From the NCBI GenBank assembly GCA_019637295.1, contig JAHBVX010000011.1:81735-145734 (forward strand): a DNA stretch of 64,000 nt, in the 5' to 3' direction. This DNA is from Polyangiaceae bacterium. GTDB lineage: Bacteria; Myxococcota_A; Polyangia; Polyangiales; Polyangiaceae. Shown here piece by piece: positions 32,884 through 41,582 of the stretch (position 1 is the stretch's first letter; each line of letters starts with the position of its first letter). Both the position numbers and the translations under genes were made by a program. The notes under the pieces are model-generated. The model worked only from the letters and a program-made list of their open reading frames with translations, was not told the DNA's origin and did no database searches.

Positions 32884-34770
32884 TCAGCTCGAGGTCTTCA
32901 GCTCGAGCTCCTCCCAGCGAGCCAAGAGCCGATCGGCTTCTTCCCGGGCGCGCTGCAGCTCGAGGGCCAGCGCTTCCACGTCGACCCCGCCGAGGTAGGT
33001 CTCCGGAGCGGAGAGCTTCTGCGCCAGCTCGGCGTGCCGCGCTTCGGCGCGATCGATGGCGTCGGGCAGCTCGCCGAGCTCCCGCTCCTCGGGGCGGGAG
33101 AGCTTGCGCGCAACCGCCGTGGGCTCTCGCTTGCGCGGGGTGCCCCGGGGCCTGGTCGACTCGGTCGAGGCCGCTCGCGCTCGCGCGCGATAGTCGCTGT
33201 AGTTGCCGGGATAGTGGACCACCCGCGCGTCGCCCTCGAAGGCCAGGATGGACGTCGCTACCCGGTCGAGAAACCACCGATCGTGAGTGACGACGAGGGC
33301 GGTGGCCGCCATGTCGCACAGCATGGTCTCGAGCGCGGCCAGCGTCTCGGTGTCCAGATCGTTCGTTGGCTCGTCGAGGATCAGCAGGTTGGCGGGCTCG
33401 CGCAGCAGGCGCGCCAGCGCCACTCGGGCGCGTTCGCCGCCCGACAGGGACGACACGGGTTGGCGCTGTTGAGCGCCATCGAAGCCGAAGCGTTCGAGGT
33501 AGCTGCGGGGCTCGATGGGCTGTCCCGAGACCTCGATGCGGGACTGATCCCCCGCGACGTTGTCGAACACGCTCTCGGCGTCCGTGAGCCCGCTGCGGAG
33601 CTGATCGAAGTACCCGAGCTTGGTGTTCTTGCCCAGCACCACGCTGCCGCTCGTGGGGTCGAGTTGGCCGAGCAGCGTGCGCAGCAGCGTCGTCTTGCCG
33701 GCGCCGTTCGGTCCCACGATGCCGATGCGCTGCCCCTGTGTCAGCGAGAGGGTCAGCCCATCGACGAGCAAGCGTCCGCCGAGCTCGACGCGCAGGTCGC
33801 GGGTCTCCAGGATGGTCTTGCCGGCGCGGACGTCGTCGAGGGTGAGCCGGGCCAAGCGCTCCACCTCGGGACGCTCGACCGCGAGCGCCGCTTCGGCCCG
33901 GTCGATACGCGCTTTCTGTTTCGTCGTTCGCGCCTTGGGCTGACGCGCCAGCCAGGCGAGCTCGCCCCGCAGGAAGTTCTGGCGGTTCTGCTCGGTTCGC
34001 GCTTCGAGCTCGAGCCGCTCGGCCTTCTGCTGCAGGTACAGGCCATAGCCGCCGTCGTAGGAGTACACCTCGCCGCGGCTGACCTCGACGGTGCGGGTCG
34101 CGACCCGGTCGAGCAGATAGCGATCGTGGGTGATGAGCAGCAGCGCGCCGCGAAAGCCGTCGAGCAAGTAGCCCTCGAGCCACTCCACCGTGTCCGCGTC
34201 CAGGTGGTTGGTCGGCTCGTCGAGGATCGCGAGATCCGGCGCCGCGATCAGCAGCCGCGCGAGCGCGACGCGTCGCTGCTCCCCGCCGCTCAGGGTGGAG
34301 ACCGGCGAGTCGGGACGGGCAATGCGCAGGTGCTCGAGCAGCGACGCGATCCGGTGAGACTGCTCGAAGCCGCCGAGGCGCTCGACCTCGTCTGCCGCCT
34401 GTGCTTGCTCCTCGATCGCCGCGTCCAGCACTCCGTCCCGCCGGTCCACCTGCGCGCTGGCGCTCTCGTAGCGGGCCATCGCTCGGCTCCAGGCTTCGAG
34501 CCCGCTCGACACCGCCGCGGTCACGGTCGGGTCCCCATCGAACTCGGGGACCTGGGACAGGTAGAGTACCGCGCTGTCACGGCGGCGCGACACGGAGCCA
34601 GCGTCGGCCGGCTCGACACCCGCCAAGATCCGCCCCAAGGTGCTCTTGCCGGCGCCGTTGCGGCCGACGACTCCGACCCGTTCGCCGGAGCGGATGGTGA
34701 GCGATGCGCCGCGCAGGACCGTCGTGGGTCCGTAGGCCTTCACCAAGCCGTGAGCGCTGAGGACGGGCAT
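32884..34770 (-). CDS. ABC-F ATPase (Uup-like)
   Basis: 628 residues with two ABC domains and no membrane segments. First: GRNGAGKST, LSGGEQRR and ILDEPTNHLD. Second: GPNGAGKTT, LSGGERAR and ILDEPTNDLD. An inter-domain linker with basic RTTKQKARIDRAE and a C-terminal coiled coil (about 555-625) fit the Uup branch. ABC-F proteins act on the ribosome; Uup-type members also bind DNA junctions. The frame opens with a TTG at 34782, but the ATG at 34770 is preferred. Back to back with a lipoprotein gene, and convergent with the Gre-like gene. Confidence 0.92.
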   Translation of the reverse strand: MPVLSAHGLVKAYGPTTVLRGASLTIRSGERVGVVGRNGAGKSTLGRILAGVEPADAGSVSRRRDSAVLYLSQVPEFDGDPTVTAAVSSGLEAWSRAMARYESASAQVDRRDGVLDAAIEEQAQAADEVERLGGFEQSHRIASLLEHLRIARPDSPVSTLSGGEQRRVALARLLIAAPDLAILDEPTNHLDADTVEWLEGYLLDGFRGALLLITHDRYLLDRVATRTVEVSRGEVYSYDGGYGLYLQQKAERLELEARTEQNRQNFLRGELAWLARQPKARTTKQKARIDRAEAALAVERPEVERLARLTLDDVRAGKTILETRDLRVELGGRLLVDGLTLSLTQGQRIGIVGPNGAGKTTLLRTLLGQLDPTSGSVVLGKNTKLGYFDQLRSGLTDAESVFDNVAGDQSRIEVSGQPIEPRSYLERFGFDGAQQRQPVSSLSGGERARVALARLLREPANLLILDEPTNDLDTETLAALETMLCDMAATALVVTHDRWFLDRVATSILAFEGDARVVHYPGNYSDYRARARAASTESTRPRGTPRKREPTAVARKLSRPEERELGELPDAIDRAEARHAELAQKLSAPETYLGGVDVEALALELQRAREEADRLLARWEELELKTSS

Positions 34771-34848
34771 CGGGGAGCCCAACCTAGTTCACCCCCTCGG
34801 ATTTGGCGACGGCGACGCGACCCTTTTCGAGATTGGCCAAGTCGGGTC

Positions 34849-34863
34849 TAGTCTGCCGACGCC
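34849..34863 (+). promoter_or_regulatory. Leaderless-type -10 box for lipoprotein gene
   Basis: TAGTCT (34849-34854) ends 9 nt before the ATG at 34864. Confidence 0.35.
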
Positions 34864-35430
34864 ATGCGAGCTCTCGCCATCGCGCTCGTCGCCCTGTGCG
34901 GCTGCACGCCGCCGCGGAAGGACTCCGTTCATCCGGTGGTGTGCGGCGCCGAGGTGGCAGCCGACGTAGCCGAGCCCAGCGACCACGACCTGCGACGGGC
35001 GGCGGCCGAGGCCCCTTACGTCGTACGCGGCCGGGTGCGGTTCGCGGGGACGGCCGTGGCACGCCGCGGGCAACAGCAGCGCTCGTACGTGTACGTGATC
35101 GTGGACGCGCTCGACTTCCTGCGCGGGGATCCGTGGCAGATCCACCCGCGCTACCGCCGCAGCTTCCCGCTGCTCGAGGTCGAAGTGCCCAGCGACGGCG
35201 ACGGCGTTGCCGAACCGCGCGTGCTCGGCAGCCTGCGCTGTCGCGAAGAGGAAGTGTACTACTTCTTCATCGCGCCGCCGACGACCGACAGCCAGAGTGG
35301 CCCGGCGCCGCCGGCGCCCGTGCAGCGCTCGTTCGGAGCGTTTCACGTCCAGCTGCTCTCCATCGTGCCCGAGCGAGCCGCGGCGCGGGTCGAGGCCGCG
35401 GTCGGCGGCGCTCAGGCGGCGCAGCCGTAG
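34864..35430 (+). CDS. Lipoprotein, paralogue of 42120-42602
   Basis: 188 residues. Signal peptide MRALAIALVALCGC with a lipobox-like LCGC, then TPPRKDSVHPVVCG. Shared with the second copy in the window: CTP-x-R-x-D-x-x-HP-x-x-C, RVRF-x-GT, an FLRGDP motif, an L-x-CRE segment before a YFF/FLF stretch, and a final Phe-Gly-Ala-(x)-H. The family is unknown. The C-terminus overlaps the end of the sigma factor gene on the other strand by 19 bp. Confidence 0.8.
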   Translation: MRALAIALVALCGCTPPRKDSVHPVVCGAEVAADVAEPSDHDLRRAAAEAPYVVRGRVRFAGTAVARRGQQQRSYVYVIVDALDFLRGDPWQIHPRYRRSFPLLEVEVPSDGDGVAEPRVLGSLRCREEEVYYFFIAPPTTDSQSGPAPPAPVQRSFGAFHVQLLSIVPERAAARVEAAVGGAQAAQP

Positions 35431-36098
35431 TCGGCGCGAGGCGCGTCGAGGTCGCCTCGGAGCTGAGTCAACGCGCGGGTACGCAGTTGGCTCACCCGCG
35501 ACGCGGTGACGCCGAGTCGCTTGCCCACGGCTCCGAGCCGCGCGTCGGCGAGACAGGTCTGCTCCACCACCGTGCGCTCCCGCGCGGGCAAGCGACGGAT
35601 CGCCCGACCGATGCGCTGCCAGGTGTCCCGCTCGATCACCAGCGACTCGGGGCTGGTGTCGCGGCAGTCCAGCGGGTCGGCGTCGAGCGAGTCCACCCGG
35701 AAGTCCGCGGCGGACCGCTGCTGTTCGACCGCCTCGGAGGCCACCCCGAGCTCCCGAGCCACGTCGTCCGTCTCGGGCGCTCGACCGAAACGCTGTGACA
35801 GCGCGCGCTCGGCTCGCTGCATCGCGCGCACCCGGCGTCGCTCCTGGCGGGAGAGCGCGTCGTGGCCGCGGAGCTGGTCGCGGATCGCACCGCGAATGCA
35901 GCGCTCGGCGTACAGGCGAAATAGCTGTTCGTCGCCCTCGAAGCGACTGGCCGCCGCGGTGAGCCCGAGGTTGCCCGCGCCGATCAGGTCGTCCACGTCG
36001 ACGCGACCTCCGACCGAGCGGGCGATGGCGCGGGCCATGCGCTGAACGAGGGGGAGCAGCGGAAGGATGCGGAGGGTGTGGGGGCTTCGTGCGTTCAC
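35412..36098 (-). CDS. Sigma-70 family factor (FliA / sigma-B/F-like)
   Basis: 228 residues from a GTG. Region 2: DVDDLIGAGNLGLTAAASRF and RGAIRDQLRGHDALSRQERR, the FliA-type linker. Region 3: RFGRAPETDDVARELGV. Region 4: a helix-turn-helix in GKRLGVTASRVSQLRTRAL. No anti-sigma gene is adjacent and no flagellar genes are in the window, so it is better seen as an alternative (stress or development) sigma factor than as FliA. TTAGCT ends 9 nt upstream of the GTG. The Cys near the end (DYGCAA) is unusual. Confidence 0.9.
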   Translation of the reverse strand: MNARSPHTLRILPLLPLVQRMARAIARSVGGRVDVDDLIGAGNLGLTAAASRFEGDEQLFRLYAERCIRGAIRDQLRGHDALSRQERRRVRAMQRAERALSQRFGRAPETDDVARELGVASEAVEQQRSAADFRVDSLDADPLDCRDTSPESLVIERDTWQRIGRAIRRLPARERTVVEQTCLADARLGAVGKRLGVTASRVSQLRTRALTQLRGDLDAPRADYGCAA

Positions 36099-36113
36099 GG
36101 CGGGGCCAGCTAA
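36099..36113 (-). promoter_or_regulatory. Leaderless-type -10 box for sigma factor gene
   Basis: TTAGCT (36113 to 36108, minus strand) ends 9 nt before the GTG at 36098. Confidence 0.35.
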
Positions 36114-36225
36114 GCAACGGCCATGCCGGCGCGGATACTCTGCGATTTCGGCTGGATACCGCTGACGTTGACGCGCCGGGCCGGGTCAGGATGACCCGGC
36201 AGACGTCAAACCGACACCTGCGGAG

Positions 36226-37344
36226 CTACGGCTCGAGTGGTGGGACCGAGACTACCTCGAACGCGGAGGCAGGCACCTGCTTGAGCGGCGCGATCTCCGC
36301 GTTGCTCCAGCCCGGGTTCGCCTCGCCTTGGAAGTAGAAGTCCGAGCCGTTGTCGGCCAGGATCATGCCGTACTTCTTCATGGCGGTGAGGATGACCTGC
36401 GCGCTCGGAGGCGCGGACGAGATGTCGAAGTCCGCCTTGAGGCGCACCCGCAGACCCATGGGCGGTGCGTTCGCTTCGTTCTGGCACCCGCTGGGCACGG
36501 CGAAGTGCGTCGCAGGGGCGACATACTTGTTCATGGTGCACGACAGGGTGAAGCGGAGAGCGTGCTCCACGGCGCCAGCCACGACCTCGTCGTAGCGGAG
36601 CAGTCCAGGCAGGATGGGGAGCCCCGCCGCATCTGCGCTGGTCCAGCCCTTGGGCCGCTGGCCGTAGCTGTTCTTGGTCAAGTCCCACTTCGCTCCGTTG
36701 CCGCAGTGCCAGCCGTCGCTCTGGTGCTCGCAGGCGTAGCCCTCGTACAGCGCGCAGCTGCCCTGCTGCACCACGAGCACGTGGCAGTCGCCGCTGCAGT
36801 TCGTCGGCTCGCCGCCCTCGATCGCGATGGTGCCTGGACCCGGAAACGGATACGGGCTCGGGTCGCTCTCGTTCGGCCACCAGTCGAATGCGACGTTCAC
36901 GGCGGGCTGCGTCGCCGGCACGACGTTGAACGGGATCCCGTACAAGACCGAGCCTCCACCGGAGCCATAGTCCGGGTGGATGTTCTTGCTGCCCACCAGC
37001 GCTTGCACTTTCTGGGTCCAGCTGGCGTCCACCGGATCTTGCGACACGTCGCGGTTCCACTCGTCGTCGGCCGTGAACACCGGGCAGCCTCCAACGGTGG
37101 GTACGGCGGTACTACCGCCTCCGCTGCCACCGCTCGCGCCGCCTACGGCGCCGGTCCCACCCGCGCCGCCCCCCGCCGACGTCCCGCCGCTCGAGCTGCC
37201 TCCGCTGCCGGAGCTTGCGCCGGCGCCGGCCGCGCCTCCGCTGCTCGGGCCTTTGGCGCTCGAGTCGCTGCCGCAGCCGCTCGCGAACACCCCGCACAAC
37301 ACACACACCCGGGCGATGCTCGCCGCACTGGAGTACTGCCTCAT
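36226..37344 (-). CDS. Secreted/lipoprotein of conserved unknown family with Gly-rich linker
   Basis: 372 residues. The signal peptide ends in FASGC, a lipobox. A Gly/Ser/Ala linker runs from about 27 to 80. The mature domain carries a strongly conserved pattern: DDEWNRDVSQDPVD, HPDYGSGG...YGIPFNVVP, DWWPNESDPSPYPFPG, HVLVVQQGSCALYEGYA, SYGQRPKGWTSADAAGLPI and PGLLRYDEVVAGAVEHALRF. This family is widespread in bacteria and is probably an extracellular hydrolase-like or binding protein, but I know of no assigned function. Confidence 0.82.
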   Translation of the reverse strand: MRQYSSAASIARVCVLCGVFASGCGSDSSAKGPSSGGAAGAGASSGSGGSSSGGTSAGGGAGGTGAVGGASGGSGGGSTAVPTVGGCPVFTADDEWNRDVSQDPVDASWTQKVQALVGSKNIHPDYGSGGGSVLYGIPFNVVPATQPAVNVAFDWWPNESDPSPYPFPGPGTIAIEGGEPTNCSGDCHVLVVQQGSCALYEGYACEHQSDGWHCGNGAKWDLTKNSYGQRPKGWTSADAAGLPILPGLLRYDEVVAGAVEHALRFTLSCTMNKYVAPATHFAVPSGCQNEANAPPMGLRVRLKADFDISSAPPSAQVILTAMKKYGMILADNGSDFYFQGEANPGWSNAEIAPLKQVPASAFEVVSVPPLEP

Positions 37345-37356
37345 CCCTGCAGGGTA
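37345..37356 (-). promoter_or_regulatory. Leaderless-type -10 box for conserved lipoprotein
   Basis: TACCCT (37356 to 37351, minus strand) ends 6 nt before the ATG at 37344, inside the 16-bp gap to the next gene upstream. Confidence 0.4.
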
Positions 37357-37360
37357 TCAC

Positions 37361-37789
37361 TCATCGCGACGCGAAGCGCATCCCCGCCGAGGTCCTCGGG
37401 CTGCCGAGCAGCCGGGTCCCGAGCGCTGCCAGGATCAGCGCCGCCGCGACGGCCAACACGTGACTCCACGGCGAGCTGAGCAGCGGCGGGCGCAGCAGGC
37501 TCCAGCACAGCCCAAAGGGCAGCACTGCGGCGCTCGACGCCAGCCAGGCGCGCGCGCCGGTTGGCGGCAGCCGCAGGCGCAGCGCGAGGAGCAGCACGTC
37601 AGTGAGTAGCAGCGTGATCCCCAGCGCGACCGCCGCTCCGAGCCCCACCGGCAGCCACCCGAACAGCCCGAGCGCGCTCCCAGAGCCCAGCGCCACCCGC
37701 GCGATCAGGAGCAGCACCATGCCAGCGATGGGGCCGAGGACGGTGGGCACCAGCCACGAGCCGAGCTTGCGGGTGGCCGCTCGCTTCAC
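37361..37789 (-). CDS. Small integral membrane protein
   Basis: 142 residues from a GTG that overlaps the stop of the preceding gene (GTGA). It has about four hydrophobic helices (LVPTVLGPIAGMVLLLIARV, then GAAVALGITLLLTDVLLLAL, and two more) with short basic loops. No family recognised. Last gene of the minus-strand envelope set. Confidence 0.75.
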   Translation of the reverse strand: MKRAATRKLGSWLVPTVLGPIAGMVLLLIARVALGSGSALGLFGWLPVGLGAAVALGITLLLTDVLLLALRLRLPPTGARAWLASSAAVLPFGLCWSLLRPPLLSSPWSHVLAVAAALILAALGTRLLGSPRTSAGMRFASR

Positions 37790-38628
37790 GACAGGCACTC
37801 GACTTCGTCGACGATGGCGGAGCTCACCTCGTCGAGCGTAGCACCCTTCTCGGCCACGCTCGCTAGCGCGCCGTCGTCCAGGCTCAAGGTCGCGGCCGCG
37901 ACGCTGTCGGCGGCCGTGTACATGCGCGTCAGGCTGGCGACGTGCTCGGCCAAGCGTTGGTCGACCCTGGCCATCACCGCACCAGCGGCGGCGCTGGCCT
38001 TCGAGCGATCCAGCCTGGCCCGCGCACGACCGAGGCGGACCAGGTTTCTCCAGGCCAGCTTCGCGTCCTTGACGCTCTGACTGTCGAGGAGGGACTCGTC
38101 GACGTTGCGCCGCAGCTCGGCGCCGGCGCGCAGGGTGCTCCGCGACGGGTCGCTCACGCTGCTCGCCAGATCGTCCAGGGCGTGGGCGATGGGGTCGTCC
38201 GCAGGGATCAACAGCGGCGCGGTGCCCAGCACCGCCGCGATGACCACGACCACGCCCCGCACCAGCGGGTCCGCTCCCGCATACAGCGTACTCACGGTGC
38301 CAGCGACCGCGCCGGCGCCCAGGGCGACGCCCAAGTGCAGGAGCCGACCGTTCACATCGCGGACTCGCAGCGTCCGCTCCGCGAAGGCCAGCCCCAAGAG
38401 CAGAGCGCCGGCCAGCGCGGCGGAGTACTCGGCCAACACTCCGGCGGAGAAGGCGCCGAGGGCGCCCGACGTCACGGCTACCGCGGAGGGAGCATGGCTC
38501 GCCCCCAGCGCGAGCAAGACCCCGAGGCTCACGGTGAGGCAAGCCCCGAGGAGCAGACCCAGGCGCCCGGCGAAGGGCATGACCCCGAAGGCGACGGCGC
38601 TGGCGACGAGCAACGAGAGTGCGCGCAT
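37786..38628 (-). CDS. Membrane protein with cytoplasmic helical C-terminus
   Basis: 280 residues. The first about 145 residues hold around five membrane segments rich in Ala/Gly/Leu. The last 130 form a soluble helical region with many Arg, Asp and Ser (LAWRNLVRLGRARARLDRSK and similar). The family is unknown. It lies 11 bp after the VWA gene, and its stop overlaps the GTG of the next gene, so they form one operon. Confidence 0.78.
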   Translation of the reverse strand: MRALSLLVASAVAFGVMPFAGRLGLLLGACLTVSLGVLLALGASHAPSAVAVTSGALGAFSAGVLAEYSAALAGALLLGLAFAERTLRVRDVNGRLLHLGVALGAGAVAGTVSTLYAGADPLVRGVVVVIAAVLGTAPLLIPADDPIAHALDDLASSVSDPSRSTLRAGAELRRNVDESLLDSQSVKDAKLAWRNLVRLGRARARLDRSKASAAAGAVMARVDQRLAEHVASLTRMYTAADSVAAATLSLDDGALASVAEKGATLDEVSSAIVDEVECLS

Positions 38629-38639
38629 GGCGGTTCTCC

Positions 38640-40064
38640 TCAGAAGGCCGACCGGGACAGGTTGGCGCTGTTCTTCTCGGCGCTGGTCTTGCTGGCTTCC
38701 CGCGCCTTGGGCGACGCGGCGGGGGCGGCGAAGGCGCTCTTGGCCTCCGCCACCTCGGCGCGCTGTCGCTCCAGCGCAGGTCGAGCGGCCTGGGGAGCGG
38801 CCGCCGCGGACTGCTCGAGCTCTGCCAGGTTCTCGTCGAGCAAGCGCTGGGCCGTCGCCGTATCTCCGCGGGAGAACGCCTCGGTGGCGGCCAGCTGCCG
38901 CAGCGAGGCGAGCGCGCTCGTCGCGCTGGCGAGCACGGCACCGTCCCGTCGCTCGAGCACCAAGCGGCGGTCTCTCTCGCCGGTGACCCGCAGCGCCGGC
39001 AGGATGGCCCTGGCCTGGTCACCGCGAACGTGACGCCAGCTCACCTGCGACGCGAGATCCAAGCGCTGGCCGTGCTCCGCGTCGGCGGTCAGCTGGACGA
39101 TCACGCGCCGCTCGTCGCCCGCGAAGAGCGAGCCGATGCGCAGCTCCACTTCGTCACCCAGGACGTTGGCGTCGGCGCCCACGGCGCGCACGAAGCGCAT
39201 GCCGGCAGGCAGGGTGAGGCGAGCCCGGGCATCAGTCACCACGGTGGTCGCCGTCTCGTCCAGCTCACGCTGCAGGAAGCCGGCCAAGGCGACGGCGTCG
39301 CGTACGAAGCCGAAGTTGCCGCGCCCGGCGCTCGACACGGCGGCCATGTAGCCTTCGTCGAAGTCCAGGCCGATGCCCAACGCAGAGACCGTCACCTGCT
39401 CGTCCGTTGCCGAGCGGGCGATGCTCTCTGCCTCGGCGCGGGTGCTGTCGAGCCCGTCGCTGACGAGCACGACGCGGCGCACCCGAGACCCGGACGCCCG
39501 CGACAGCTCGCGTACGCCGGCGCGCAGCGCTGGCGGGATGTTGGTGCCCCCGCTGGCCTGGAGGTCGCTGATGTTGTGGAGCAGTTCTTGCCGGACTCGT
39601 CCCACGCGGGCGAGAGACTGGACCAGTGAGTGGTTCGAGTCGTAGCGAACGAAAGCGACCTCGTCGTCGTCACGCATGCGCTCGATCAACGTGCGGACGC
39701 TGCGCTTCGACGTCTCGATCTTCTCTCCCGACATCGAGCCGGAGGTATCGAACACGATCGCCAGGGAGAGGGGAGCGCGCTCCTCGGCGACCATCCGCTC
39801 GTCGTTGGCGCGCAGCCGCAGCTCCGCGAAGATGTCCTCCCGGCCGCCGCTGGGAGTCAGCTCATGGCTGAGGGACAGCGTGCCACGAGCCCCCGGCCCC
39901 GAGAATTCGGCGCCGTTCTGGCCAGCCAAGAGCGCTTCCCCGAAGGTGGTCTTCGCCACCGGGGAGCGCGCCAGGACCAGGCCGCCGACCGCCAACACGA
40001 CCGCGCTCGCGGCCACACCACGCCGCGCGCGCGGCGACCCTAGAAGTCGTCGAAACCAGGACAT
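38640..40064 (-). CDS. Membrane-anchored VWA-domain protein
   Basis: 474 residues from the ATG at 40064, with GGAGGAG just upstream. An N-terminal membrane anchor (about 20-38) is followed by a beta-rich segment. The von Willebrand A domain starts at SLAIVFDTSGSMSG, an intact MIDAS DxSGS, with LQASGGTNIPPAL and LVSDGLDST downstream. After the VWA come a beta region (280-380) and a helical, Ala-rich tail. VWA domains bind metal and protein ligands. With its two small membrane neighbours it looks like a complex on the envelope. Function is unknown. Confidence 0.87.
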   Translation of the reverse strand: MSWFRRLLGSPRARRGVAASAVVLAVGGLVLARSPVAKTTFGEALLAGQNGAEFSGPGARGTLSLSHELTPSGGREDIFAELRLRANDERMVAEERAPLSLAIVFDTSGSMSGEKIETSKRSVRTLIERMRDDDEVAFVRYDSNHSLVQSLARVGRVRQELLHNISDLQASGGTNIPPALRAGVRELSRASGSRVRRVVLVSDGLDSTRAEAESIARSATDEQVTVSALGIGLDFDEGYMAAVSSAGRGNFGFVRDAVALAGFLQRELDETATTVVTDARARLTLPAGMRFVRAVGADANVLGDEVELRIGSLFAGDERRVIVQLTADAEHGQRLDLASQVSWRHVRGDQARAILPALRVTGERDRRLVLERRDGAVLASATSALASLRQLAATEAFSRGDTATAQRLLDENLAELEQSAAAAPQAARPALERQRAEVAEAKSAFAAPAASPKAREASKTSAEKNSANLSRSAF

Positions 40065-40174
40065 GCTCTCCTCCAATCAGGGACCGCAGCTCAACGCCCA
40101 CGGTGGGCGACTCGTGACAGGGCTGGCGGTCAGAGGCTTGGTACGCGCTGCCCGTCCGGAAGATCTCGAAAATG

Positions 40175-40996
40175 TCAGGGCCGAGCCCGGCGCAGCACGG
40201 GCTGGTCGAGATCGAGCCGGCCGTCCTGGATCGGGTAGCGTACGTACAGCTCGGTGAGCTCGCCGGCGGGATAGCCGCGAGCGACGACCTCGTAGCCGCT
40301 GGGGCTGGCCCGCAGCTCGTACTGGAAACGGTGCGGACCCTGGATGGCGAAGCGCGCGCACTGCCAGCCCGGCGCGCGCCACGCGCTCGGGTCGGTGCTG
40401 CCCGCTCCCTTGGCCAGAGCCGACAGCGGCTCGGGGGTGGGGGGCGCGCTCGGGCACACCTGCGGCGGCTCGGCCTCGAGCGCCGCGGACAGGTTGAGCC
40501 CCAGGATGCGCAGGGAGCTCATGGCCTCGTTCTCGATCACCTTCGCTCGGTAGGTCTGCAGGTCGCGGATCAAGAGCTCCGCGCAGCGCGAGACGTCGAT
40601 CCCCGAGACCTTGGGCGGCTGCCGCAGGATGGACAGGGCGACCTCGACCGCCGGCCCCTTCGTCTTCTGCTTCTTGGCCTGCTTCTCGAGCGCATCGAGC
40701 AACGGCTTGCAGGTCTGGTTGGCCTCCTTGCGCTCGGCGGCGTCGAGCGGCGAGACGCCCGGTGGCGGCGAGGAGCCCGCGGGCAGGTCCGCCGGCGCCG
40801 CCTCGGCGCTCGTCGCTGCCGCAGCCTCGGGTTGGTGCGGCGCGGCAGCGTCGAGGTCCGATCCGGCGGGGGCAGGGGTAGGTGCGGCGCGCGTCTCGGG
40901 CGTGGTGCTCGCGGCCGACCCGCAGGCCCACACCCCGAGCGCGGCCAGCAGGCACCCGAGCCTCGTGCTCTGCAGAGCGACGCGCCACGACGTCAT
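40175..40996 (-). CDS. Lipoprotein with pilin-like C-terminal region
   Basis: 273 residues. Signal peptide to VWAC. An Ala/Pro-rich linker covers about 27-90, then a helical part with two Cys. The C-terminal segment WRAPGWQCARFAIQGPHRF, followed by YELRASPSGYEVVARGYPAG, resembles the type IV pilin-like 'C..F.....Y.Y......G..A.A.G' pattern common in myxobacterial periplasmic proteins. It starts 4 nt after the LEA-like gene stop. No assigned function. Confidence 0.75.
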   Translation of the reverse strand: MTSWRVALQSTRLGCLLAALGVWACGSAASTTPETRAAPTPAPAGSDLDAAAPHQPEAAAATSAEAAPADLPAGSSPPPGVSPLDAAERKEANQTCKPLLDALEKQAKKQKTKGPAVEVALSILRQPPKVSGIDVSRCAELLIRDLQTYRAKVIENEAMSSLRILGLNLSAALEAEPPQVCPSAPPTPEPLSALAKGAGSTDPSAWRAPGWQCARFAIQGPHRFQYELRASPSGYEVVARGYPAGELTELYVRYPIQDGRLDLDQPVLRRARP

Positions 40997-41000
40997 GGCG

Positions 41001-41495
41001 CTACTGCAGGTACGGGAAGTTGACCCGGGCGGCCGCGAGCAGCGCCGCGCGGGGGATGGTGCCCTCTTCGTCGACCGGGTAGTTGTCGCTCTTGATGTTG
41101 AGCGAGCTGGTCGCGGTGACGTCCGCTTCGCCCTCGACGTGGTACCGAATGGAGGGGCTCGACGCGGTGGCCCCGAGCAGCGGGGGGACCAGCTGCCAAG
41201 GGATGATGACGGGCGCGTTCACCGGCGTCGTGTGCTTGGCTCGCAGCCAGATGTTAGGACTGTAGGCCAGCGGGGGTAGCGCCCAGCGGTCTTGGATCGT
41301 CGTTCGGACCCGGACGTTGCGGATCTGGACGTCGAACTTGTTCGCGTTGTGCACGCTCATCACGATGTTCATGCCGATGCCCATCAGCCCGGCCGACTGA
41401 ACTTGCGCGTACTTGAGCTGCATGGTCGGTTTCGACACGCAGCCGGGCAGCCAGACGAGTGCGGTGCTGCCGACGATGAACGAGCGGCGATCCAT
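41001..41495 (-). CDS. LEA14/WHy-like lipoprotein
   Basis: 164 residues. The N-terminus MDRRSFIVGSTALVWLPGC has a twin Arg and a lipobox (LPGC). The mature part fits the late-embryogenesis-abundant type 2/WHy fold: VMSVHNANKFDVQIRNVRVR contains the usual 'v.l.v.NpN.f.v...' core and Asn-rich turn. In bacteria such proteins are thought to aid desiccation or envelope stability. A -35/-10 pair lies right upstream. Confidence 0.82.
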   Translation of the reverse strand: MDRRSFIVGSTALVWLPGCVSKPTMQLKYAQVQSAGLMGIGMNIVMSVHNANKFDVQIRNVRVRTTIQDRWALPPLAYSPNIWLRAKHTTPVNAPVIIPWQLVPPLLGATASSPSIRYHVEGEADVTATSSLNIKSDNYPVDEEGTIPRAALLAAARVNFPYLQ

Positions 41496-41530
41496 GGTGC
41501 GAGCTTAGTCCAGCCCTCGGGTGTTCACAA
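41496..41530 (-). promoter_or_regulatory. Promoter for LEA-like lipoprotein gene
   Basis: TTGTGA (41530 to 41525), a 17-nt spacer, then TAAGCT (41507 to 41502), ending 6 nt before the ATG at 41495. One of the few short-spaced boxes with a recognisable -35. Confidence 0.5.
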
Positions 41531-41569
41531 TGCAGCCGGAAAAAGTCGGGTCAAGTCCACGGCCCGCGC

Positions 41570-41582
41570 TATGTTCGCGGCC
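41570..41582 (+). promoter_or_regulatory. Leaderless-type -10 box for DUF4442 gene
   Basis: TATGTT (41570-41575) ends 7 nt before the ATG at 41583. It overlaps the alternative ATG at 41571, arguing against that start. Confidence 0.4.

Noticed and set aside
37790-39022. Long open minus-strand frame upstream of the small membrane protein
   Set aside because: It overlaps the VWA and membrane protein genes in another phase, and its Arg/Pro-rich translation is typical of GC-rich shadows. Only the part from the GTG at 37789 is real.
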